Source of the DNA: Gordius sp. MW1
Lineage: Eukaryota; Nematomorpha; Gordioida; Gordea; Gordiidae
Length of the DNA: 64,000 bases
Direction: 5' to 3'
Assembly (NCBI GenBank): GCA_964036665.1
Contig: OZ038533.1
Coordinates: forward strand, 4,574,001-4,638,000
Made by a program: the position numbers and the translations under genes. Positions 55,688-64,000 of the stretch are shown piece after piece. The notes beneath the pieces are model-generated. The model saw only the letters and a program-made list of their open reading frames with translations, had not been told where the DNA came from and ran no database searches. Every line of letters starts with the position of its first letter. Position 1 is the stretch's first letter.

Positions 55688-56530
55688 GGCACTAGGTAAA
55701 TAGCTTAAGAGGACAAAAATATTTATGTCTTCACTGGCGCAATGCATTACCCCAATCTTAAACCAAATCTCAAAAATTTCGCCTATTAGCAGTAAAGTTT
55801 AACATAAAATTTTAAGCCCCATACTTTCTTGTAAACAAGCCGTCGACACATAAACAAAGTCGGCAATTTGTAAGCGAAAGTAAAATGACATTGCCCTTTT
55901 CATCTAGTAAGCATAAATCTAATATTATATCGATATTGCGTTAACTGTTTAACTACAACATTTATTGACTATCCCAAGCTTGATACACATGATTAAACAA
56001 ATATATGTAGTTTGATATTATTTTTAAGTAAAATTTGTGTATAGTTACTCTTCCTTGTTTTATTAATTATGTTCTTTGTTGACATGCCTATAGCGGATAT
56101 TAACCTAGAATGGTATCATTTAAACGTGTTCAAGTAAATACAAGTATGATTTAACAACCATCTAATCTATCTCGGTCGTGTACAATTTTTACACATTAGC
56201 CATAGTCAATAAAATCTTAAATAGGAGACTTACGCTTAAATCTATAAAAAACAGGAGATCAAAAATTTTCTTATTGATATCACTCGTTCGAATAAAATAA
56301 ATAATTTTTGAAAATTAAAAAGTTTTTACTCTTATTTTATCTATATGTTAGAATCTTAAATAACACCATTTGGTCTTTGAATAAAATATTTTGACACTTT
56401 AAAATTAATCATCGTTTAATAATCAAACATATCTCATTAATTTAAATGTTAATTTGTATATTTGTTACATTAGATGTATCAAGTCCATTATGTTTTCCAT
56501 TGAAAAAATAAAAATGAAGCCTCCAAAATA
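55688..56530. other. Upstream of mS39, no element seen
   Basis: The sequence directly 5' of the mS39 start codon should hold its promoter and 5' UTR, but I see no distinct motif. The rest is AT-rich. Confidence 0.4.
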
Positions 56531-56537
56531 TCAAGTG

Positions 56538-57020
56538 GCAGGCGCGTAGCCAGGATTATCTTGGGGGGGGGGGAGGAGGTGAAAGCTACCAAACCATTTT
56601 AAAACGGTTTTATTCATAATTAAAAAGAATTGAATAATCAAAAGTCGGACGCGCTGCCGGCCCTCTCGACCTAGGTGCCATGCAGGCAACCGTCGCAAAT
56701 TTGGATTTTCAAGTAGGCCCAGGTGGCCACCATTGAAGCAATGGGAGCTTTAGAGATTTTATGTATAATTGAATTTATTTGTCACTTTTTTATTAAAAAA
56801 AATCAAGCATTAAGTCGAAAATCTTCGAAATATAACAAAATTAATGCTTGAATTAAAATCAACATTCAGGGACCGACAGTTCGTACAGCTCTAGCAATTT
56901 GTGCATGGTCAAACGGACTTTAAAAGTGTTTGGGCAGGCCCTGGCAGACAATTTAGTTATGAAACTGTAGAGAGGTAATAGGAGTGAGAAGTGCCTCGGG
57001 CGATACGAAAATTACCAAAT
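56538..57020. mobile_element. hAT-like end and unclassified repeat
   Basis: GGCGCGTAGCCAGGA followed by a G-run (56540-56575) is one hAT-like end. No partner end is clear. 56640-57010 is more G+C-rich than its surroundings and unrecognised. Confidence 0.4.
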
Positions 57021-57229
57021 TGTAGATGTTAGTGGTAATGCCTCAAGCGACAATTATATCGTTAGTTGGTTTTAACATAAATCTACGTTCTGTATACATG
57101 ATTATCATTCCTTACAATTTTCTATCCCTTCCTAGCGTTGGTTATAATATTATTCCGCGCGTATCAGTGGTGTCAAGGAAAAACCTAAGCGGTGATGCTG
57201 AAGTGCAAGCTAAATGATAACATCAAGGC

Positions 57230-57800
57230 ATTTATAACCTAATATAAGCTATTTATAAGGAGCGAAACAAGCCTGCGACGGACGTTAAAAAAGCGGCGTT
57301 GCTATTAAGCAGCCTCGATGGGGAGGCATTCCAGTTACTATTAGAGGACTATAGACCGCAATATCTTACAAGAGTTTCATACGAAGAAGCTAAGTAACAG
57401 CTAAGAAAATTATTCCATAGAAATTCTTGTGTGATGGCAAAGAGATATGAATTCTCAAGCGTTTGACAATAAGTGGGAGAGACGATAGACGTGTGTGCGA
57501 ATAGATTGAAGGCCGCAGCTAACAGTCGCAACTTCGGAAACGAAGAATCGCTAAACAGAATGACGGACCAATTCATTATATGGTGACTCGATAAAGGCTG
57601 ATAGGGTTGTCAGAAGACGACATCAAACGGGACCGTCTACGAGAGCGGGCGTTAACGGCCGAGACAAAAACAGGGGGGGGGGCTAAGAACCTTGCAGGAC
57701 GTATCCGGAGGCGTAGTGGCGAGACGAGAAGTGTGGCCTGGACCGGATTCCCAGGTTAAACCATGCTTTAGATGTGTTAACCGTAGATATATATAAATAA
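57230..57800 (+). pseudogene. LTR-retrotransposon Gag remnant
   Basis: Frame pieces read KKAALLLSSLDGEAFQLLLE, LRKLFHRNSCVMAKRYEF, VGETIDVCANRLKAAANSRN and FGNEESLNRMTDQFII, ending with a partial knuckle PCFRCVNR near 57760. This is the retrotransposon Gag pattern of Ty3/Gypsy elements, with at least four stops. No flanking LTR or pol recognised. Base composition is richer in G+C than the surroundings. Confidence 0.7.
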
Positions 57801-58389
57801 GTTGTTTCAATTTATCTTCGGTTCCCAGCGCTACCGTATCTAGTGTTCGACGAAAATTTTTGACATATCTCGCCCTGATTTTTTTAAATTATAATATATG
57901 TGAAGGAAATTTCAAAATCCAAGATGGCTAACCTTATTTTATTTAAAATCTTATGTACATTTTTACGGTCGCTTGTGCTATTTTACTATATATTATCCGT
58001 TTTTACATTTTATATAAGTTTTAATAATGTTTATAACTTCAAATAAAATTTAATAATATAAAAATATGGTATTATAGGCTTGTACACTAGGTTACTAAAT
58101 TGTATAGAGTTACTTAACAATTATTAAAAATAATTAAATTTTTGTAAAACTATCATGTCTGCCACAGCATGCAATAATAGTTCAGGTAATAAAAGTATTT
58201 CAAAATTGTAGACACATTAAATATAGGGTTAATTTATTTTTAACTTAATTGCTTATTTGAACTGGCTGGGACCCTTTTAATAACTTATATTCAAACGCCG
58301 AAATTATAAAACTGTGGAATAAAAATTCCAAGATTGAACATGTGTGTATATTGAGTATATAAAGTTATTATAACATACATAATCATTAT

Positions 58390-58500
58390 TATTGGAAAAT
58401 CGATAATCTTCTTGGAAGATCTAAAATAATCGATGCGCTTCCATGAAGAGTGATTATTATTCTGGGAAGATCTAGATTAATCGATGCGCTTCCGTAAATG
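58390..58500. repeat. Two-unit ~52-bp tandem repeat
   Basis: GGAAGATCTAAAATAATCGATGCGCTTCC at 58410 and GGAAGATCTAGATTAATCGATGCGCTTCC at 58466. Confidence 0.75.
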
Positions 58501-59030
58501 ACGTCACTACACCCTTATTTAGAATCAATAAAAATAAGTAAACTCTATATATCTACGTTTAAAACTGTTGATACTTTAGTATACACGTCTTTTCATACAC
58601 GTCTTTTTTTTTATTTAATCTTCCTTACGTGTGTGATACTTTACCCCCCCCCCCCCCCACGCGCTTATACGTATTTGTTATTTCTTCCTCATTGATCAAC
58701 ATGAATACGCATCATTGAACTTGATAACGCGTTTCGATTCATTATTATTATTATAATTATTATAGGTTTTCCGTCTTAGGTTGAATAAAATATGTACTAA
58801 AGTCGATAAAAGTACTTTGTATTGAGGCGGTGGAGACGTGTAATCTTGTCGTCCACCGCCGGGGCATCACCCAATTTATTCTGTAGATTCATTTTAATTG
58901 CCTTATGATTGCCCCAATAATATTCCCCTATCCTTCCTCGATAATTACTCCTGATGATTCCCCTTCATTCAAACTTCTTTTTAATATTTAAATCGTATTC
59001 TCCAGAAATACGATAAAAACATTTGATATA
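58500..59030. repeat. Dispersed repeat, second copy of 20030-20800
   Basis: Shares ACGTGTGTGATACTTT, CGCTTATACGTATTTGTTAT, CATGAATACGCATCATT and CCTGATGATTC with the 20-kb copy. A poly-C run of variable length is inserted. Confidence 0.55.
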
Positions 59031-59533
59031 ACTCTTATTGATATGTTTCTAGAGAATTTATTGCATTTTCCTTATTATGATATTGTCAAAGAAACAACAA
59101 GGTGCGCATGGATACTTGTCGTCATTCATAACATAAGTAATTAGTTGTATATACTGCAAAGTTGTAATAGAATGAATAAAAGTAGCATTGTTATTAAATT
59201 TATAACATAAAAATTGAGATTTTAATGAATTGCACCTATATAATTTCATAACAAATACCTTGACCTTCTAGAGTAATCCATCTATTATAGTATAAAACTA
59301 TATTATATTATGTCTCAAAACATATACCTTTACAATTTTAAATTAATTCGCCACAAAATATATATTTACCAATAAAACTTAGTCTTGTATATTATTGTTT
59401 TGCAAAATCGTAACATTTACAAAAAATTAAATGGATTAGAATGGACCTGCCAACCCTACCATAATAATGTAATAGGAAATATATGGCAAAATAAATGCAT
59501 AATGTGTTGAGAATTTCAGAAATGTGCCATGAT

Positions 59534-59573
59534 GAGTTCAATCATGAATCTTGGCAGACTCATGATTGAACTC
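59534..59573. repeat. Perfect 14-bp inverted repeat (hairpin)
   Basis: GAGTTCAATCATGA and TCATGATTGAACTC are separated by 12 nt. No neighbouring gene explains it. Confidence 0.75.
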
Positions 59574-59839
59574 GAAATCAATCGTTTGGCAGGCACAGAA
59601 ATCGCAGGGGGCTCAAAGAATCTTTAGCTAAATTTATATAAGTATGTTTAAAAAAAATTTAAAAAAAATCACATAAAACAGAATGATGTAACTGTTCGTG
59701 TTCGAAATTTAGAGATGTTTTAGTAATATTATTACTTTATCAGACCAGTTTATGTTCATATTATATTAATGCTCAGGTTAGAAATATATAAAAGAAATAT
59801 TAAAAAATCATTAAAAAGTCCTAAGAGCCACAGCTGTAA

Positions 59840-60240
59840 TTCAAATTTTATGCGGATATAGATTTAATATTGATTAATCTTTGCTGTGTATAAACTATAT
59901 AATATAAAGGAATCACAATTATACGTTCAACATCCTCAACAACAACGTCTTCCGAACGCTCAAATTGTCCACTGCTCTGCGCACGGCCCTTTACAAAACA
60001 CATCACAACAAACCAACACCACATGGCCTCTTGCAACGAGCAAAGACTGCCTTCGGCAAAACAATAACACCTACTACCAGCGTTCTCACCACCGCCGACC
60101 GGTTTGGTTGATGACCTATCGCGATTCCAATATAGATGCTTCTGCCCGCGACATATATCTTATTAATATAATGGATAGCACAACAACATCACAGACACAA
60201 CTCACACCTCGGCCACCTAACTAACAACCACGGTAGGCGG
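59840..60240 (+). other. G+C-richer block with one open frame, unassigned
   Basis: A 112-residue frame (59886-60224), rich in Q, T, N and P, stands out in base composition from its surroundings. No domain, no splice signals, and no repeat partner in this window. It could be the end of a retroelement polyprotein. Confidence 0.25.
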
Positions 60241-60268
60241 AAAACAAATGGCTAATTGTACGAACATT

Positions 60269-60503
60269 CAGGGTTTCTTTCAGAAAAAATGCTCCGGGGG
60301 GGGGGGGTATTTTCAACTTCCGGGGGGGGGGGGGGCAAAAAAATTTTTAATTGCTAAACCATTTTGTATAATATTTACTGATTTTTATTGGTGATATATA
60401 AATAGATACATACACGCATAATCATTAAATAATTTATGACTTCATGATGAAAGTTCATGCTTCCTTCAATCAAAACTCTCCGGGGGGGGGGAAAGAAACC
60501 CTG
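60269..60503. mobile_element. hAT-like MITE, CAGGGTTTC family, perfect 8-bp duplication
   Basis: CGAACATT flanks both sides (60261-60268, 60504-60511). Ends CAGGGTTTCTTTC and GAAAGAAACCCTG. Inside, CTCCGGGGGG runs lie near both ends. Confidence 0.9.
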
Positions 60504-60604
60504 CGAACATTACTTACACCTCCCTTATAGCAAACAGTTTTTTTTAATTTTTGTATAAACTCCATTTATACCCAGCGGAGTATTTGTAGTAACCACTACT
60601 ATTT

Positions 60605-60790
60605 AATTGATTGCTCGCGGCATATTATTTAAGTCTACTTCGAAACTTTAATTGACTCATTTATATTACCTTATAAAACTCGCGGCATACTACTTCGCGA
60701 CGTTAATTGACCTATCACATATAGCTCGCGGATTCACCACTAAATGTTAATTGACTTAATGTATTATTTCGATTAGCTCGCGACTATAAA
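60605..60790. repeat. Four diverged tandem units with CTCGCGGC
   Basis: CTCGCGGCAT, CTCGCGGCAT, CTCGCGGATT and CTCGCGACTA begin units of about 45-65 bp. The first three continue to a TTAATTGACT-like block. Confidence 0.65.
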
Positions 60791-61140
60791 AAGAAGTGTT
60801 TTACACTTCTTTATTACTTATTTTCTCCCAAACGTTTCCCTTTTGATTGTTATTAAATAAAGTATTTATTACTTTATAATTTTATCATATTTTTGGATTT
60901 AGAAGGGGGAAGCCGCCCATCCCCCCCCCTAAGGCTACGCCCATGGAATTGCCAGTTTTTAATTTACATTATATTTGGTACCTTAGATTATATGACACAT
61001 ATCCTGCGAGTTTTATTGAACCTGATTGTTAGTAGTTGTGATGGGTATTGATGCATTCGATAAAGTTTAACTGACAAATGTCTAAGAATGTCTATGAATA
61101 TTTAACGAAAATGCTCCTTGAGAAGGGTTTACAGAGACGA

Positions 61141-61200
61141 AAACGTTAGGGTTAGTGTTTTAGGCCGGGGTTTTAGGTTAGGGTTAGAGTTAGATGCACA
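61141..61200 (+). repeat. Interstitial TTAGGG-like motif, second copy
   Basis: GTTAGGGTTAGTGTTTTAGG, then GGTTAGGGTTAGAGTTAG and ATGCACA. Matches the arrangement at 18941-19005. Confidence 0.5.
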
Positions 61201-61385
61201 CATTTAAATCGAGAAATGCATTTTCATAGACATTTATTTGTTTTTTGCTTTTTTGTCAATTGCAACTGAATCGTTGTGATGCGCAATGGAGTTGTACAAA
61301 AGCGAGTTTGAGTCAGCTGTTTTCCACTACTTGACCAATATGTATCAAGCTTTTTATTCCTCGCAATGATAAAAACGAAGCCTCC

Positions 61386-62125
61386 ATGATATCACATGAA
61401 AATATTTATCAGAGTTTTTTCGATAATACTCTTTGTTATATAAATATTGCCAAAGATTATATAGTATTTTTATTTCCTTCATCCAAATTACATGCTGCGG
61501 ATCCATTAGTATCTTTAACTTCAAAGAATCAAGCTACTTTGGCTTTATTATCATATAATAATATCTTGAATTACAAATCTCAGGTAAAATTTTTTATATA
61601 TTTTTGTCAAGTTTCTAATAGTTGTTTGATAAACTATATATATGTCATCTCTCTACAATAGGAATTTAACACCTTTAGTATCTTATCCATCACCTACAAA
61701 GAAGAAGAAGCAGTTCAAGAATGTACTAAAAAAGTACATCACTTAATTATAAAGGATAACAAAATTTTCAAGTGAGCAAAACTTAAAATTCTTAAACTTT
61801 TGCTATTAACCATTTTAAACATAACCTATTGACTAAAAGCTTTGGTTAAGGAATAAAAATTAGTTTAAATAAATTGTGATAATATTTATTATTTTGTAGA
61901 GAAGTTATTAAAACACTCAAATATCGCCTCTTTCAATATCAAAGACAAAATTTGGATATTCATAAACTTTATATGGAAAAGAGTGGAAAGTGTGATGGCC
62001 ATGTGGATATTTATTTTAATTCTGTTGCTAATTTTCAAAAACCAATCATTAAAGTGATGGGCCCTAAATGCGAAGTATCAATCTGCTTAAGCAGTTTAGT
62101 GTTAAAACTATTTATTACATTGTAG
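61386..62125 (+). CDS. Candidate spliced gene of unknown function, 3 exons
   Basis: Exons 61386-61583, 61662-61771 and 61900-62125 join in phase (0, then 2) with GT-AG borders and give 177 residues ending at TAG. The reading is codon-like rather than repetitive: KDYIVFLFPSSKLHAADPL, LSITYKEEEAVQECTKKVHH, YRLFQYQRQNLDIHKLYM, NFQKPIIKVMGPKCEVSI. No transposon motif or repeat partner is seen. I do not recognise the family. An upstream ATG at 61287 opens a 27-codon frame that ends before the proposed start, so the true 5' end may differ, and the third exon may be spliced further. Support rests on phase agreement alone. Confidence 0.5.
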
Positions 62126-62500
62126 ATTTGAATATAGGTTCAATTAAAAGTAAACTTCTAGTCATCCTTTTAGTACACAATGAGTTTTTACCACCCAAAA
62201 TACACCTTATAATGTAGTTTAAGGCTGATAAGCCAACAAAATTTGACATATATAAATATTACACATCACAAGTTTTTACTTGATTGCTCAGATAAATTTA
62301 AATTTATATGTCATTCTAAATATTTTATTAAGGAAGTTTAATTGTTGTCATTTAATTGAAATATATGATTTGCTTTCATAAAACCATTGTTTAATACTTG
62401 AATTGTTATTCCTAAATATTTTTATATTATGATCAAATTCTGTAAACTTTATAACAATTTGCTATTTAATTTATGACAAGACTACTAAATAATTCAAAAA
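62126..62500. other. Intergenic, no feature seen
   Basis: AT-rich sequence downstream of the candidate gene. Confidence 0.4.
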
Positions 62501-62756
62501 TGGCGTTGCCAGGATTGGAACTAAAGATTAATCATTTATGGAGGGTAAAATGATAAATATTCAAGAAGGCAGAGTTGTATTCCATAAAGTATTTATGGTT
62601 TAGAAAGTAGCAGTCTGCCTCCCCCCTGGCTACGCGGTCTGCCAAATTCAAAAATTTGTTAAAATTATGGCTAAAATTTCAAAAAATGCTTATTTTGCCC
62701 CTCCCTAAATCATTATTGCCTCCCTTTAATTCCAATGCTGGCTACGCCCAAGCATG
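62501..62756. mobile_element. Nested hAT-like MITE pieces
   Basis: Three end motifs: TGGCGTTGCCAGGATTGG (62503), CCTGGCTACGCGG (62626) and GCTGGCTACGCCCAAG (62738). The interior (TTTTGCCCCTCCCTAAATCATTA) matches other members. Confidence 0.6.
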
Positions 62757-63019
62757 TTATATACAGTGTAAAGCCACAAATTTTTATTAAAGTGAGTCAA
62801 AAGTTGGATTAAAATTAAGTAGGGACAAAGGTCAAATTTGTACTAAAATTTTATTAAACGTGCCAGGTCGGAAACGGGCTATAAAAACCAACTCCAAAAT
62901 TATGATTGTTTCAAACAAGATTTTACAAGAAAAGGCTAGGGCGTCCTCCACAAACGACGCACACTGCATACCCCGCCCGTGCAATGTGAAAAATATACTA
63001 GGGCTACTGCCCAACTCAC

Positions 63020-64000
63020 AACGAAGCGGTTAAGGAAATTAGTAGTTGAAAGAATGCGAATAACGTGCTGGAATGTGGGAACGTTGACGAGGAAGAGCAT
63101 CTAGGTCGCACAAATGCTAAAAAGAAGGAAGGTACACATCGCCTGCCTACAAGAGACGAGGTGGAACGGAACGAAAGCTTAAGAATTAGGAGAAGGATAC
63201 AAGCTTTTCTACAGTGGGTCACCAAATCGTAGAAACGGGGTCGGTATCGTTCTAAGCGAATCGTTCAAAGACAAGGTGCTGGAAGTCAAGCGTTGTTCCG
63301 ACAGGCTAATGTGGGTGAAGATTGCAGATCAAGGGGGCCTTCTAATTGTTATGCGCGTATGCTCCCCAAATTGGGTGTTCGGAATCAGAGAAAGACATAT
63401 TCTTCGATTCATTGGAAAAGGAAATACAAGGAATAGGACAGGAAGAAAGGCTAATTATTGGGGCAGATTTCAATGGTCACGTAGGGAAAGATCGCGTCGG
63501 GTATGAACGCATCTCCAAGTATCCCAAGCATAGGACATGGCGATCGTTAACACCTCTTTTCAAAAGCGCGAAGATCATATTGTGACCTATAGAAGTGGGA
63601 AGCATTTTAGTCAAATTGACTATTTGCTTATATGGCGAAAGGACTTACGGAGTATCAAGGATTGCAAAGTAATACTGGGAGAAGAAATCGCCAGGCAACA
63701 TCGTTCCCTTGTTATGGATCTTGACAGAAGAGTATCTCCTGAAAGAAGAAAGGTCTATGAACCTCGAATTCTACGAAAGGCTAAAGGATACGTCGACGAA
63801 CGAAGAATACCATCAAAAAGCCTCCTCACTTTTGGGTGCAAGGAAGCTGCAAAGGGACGTAGACGACGATTGGGAGACGCTATCTAAGGACATTAAGGAA
63901 ACAGCGATTCATGTTCTAGGACTTGAGCTGTTAAAGTTCGTCTTAGATATGAACTAGTTCAAGTTCATAGTTCAGTTTGAAAAAAAAGATTAGTTCAAGT
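63020..64000 (+). mobile_element. RTE LINE, 5' part, runs out of the window
   Basis: The + strand encodes the start of an RTE protein: RITCWNVGTL near 63057, the catalytic ETRWNGTKA near 63160, NGVGIVLSESFKDKVLEV at 63240, IIGADFNGHVGKDR near 63455, and SQIDYLLI near 63610. It then continues towards the RT linker (63709-63957). Stops near 63100 and 63180 and frameshifts near 63370 and 63520 inactivate it. This copy supplies the endonuclease missing from the 8718 copy. Confidence 0.87.

Noticed and set aside
59886-60224. 112-residue frame as a host gene
   Set aside because: No domain, no exon signals, and no repeat or homologous support; kept only as an unassigned block.

Overview
This window looks like AT-rich genomic DNA of an invertebrate animal. 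The evidence is two spliced metazoan genes with GT-AG introns, plus a dense load of LTR, RTE-type, RLE-type and hAT elements. No sequence here names the species. Almost every long open frame outside the two main genes belongs to a transposon, a satellite or a G/C-run array.

Two host genes lie tail to tail. On the + strand a three-exon NOT-class (Noto-like) homeobox gene runs from 34027 to 42089. Exon 1 holds an eh1-like motif, and the homeodomain is split between exons 2 and 3. On the - strand a gene of about 20 exons runs from 55687 down to 42699 and encodes the mitochondrial small-subunit protein mS39 (PTCD3), a pentatricopeptide-repeat protein. Their stop codons are about 610 bp apart, and each has an AATAAA signal in the gap. 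A third, short spliced gene of unknown function may lie at 61386-62125 (+).

Region by region: 1-2.5 kb has a TIR element and tRNA-derived repeats. 3.6-7.8 kb is a decayed Gypsy/Ty3-type LTR element with both LTRs. 8.2-18.3 kb is a nest: an RTE LINE appears to be interrupted by a permuted Gypsy element (pol end, LTR, gag) and a LINE with a restriction-like endonuclease. 18.3-24.9 kb holds dispersed repeats and hAT relics. 24.9-28.5 kb holds a tRNA-like satellite and G+C hairpin repeats. Inverted counterparts of both lie at 39.1-41.8 kb, so the first two homeobox exons sit between them. 28.7-30.3 kb is a pogo/jerky-like element. The homeobox introns hold a full-length hAT element with an 8-bp target duplication (34978-36044, with an RTE fragment inside) and several MITEs. 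The largest mS39 intron holds a 2.2-kb hAT-like foldback element whose core is a two-armed G-run/C-run minisatellite. 56-64 kb holds a Gag relic, MITEs, short tandem repeats and the 5' half of another RTE LINE that leaves the window.

I saw no bacterial-type operon, CRISPR array or defence system. The most interesting material is the homeobox gene embedded in inverted satellites, the foldback element, and the nested or permuted retroelements.
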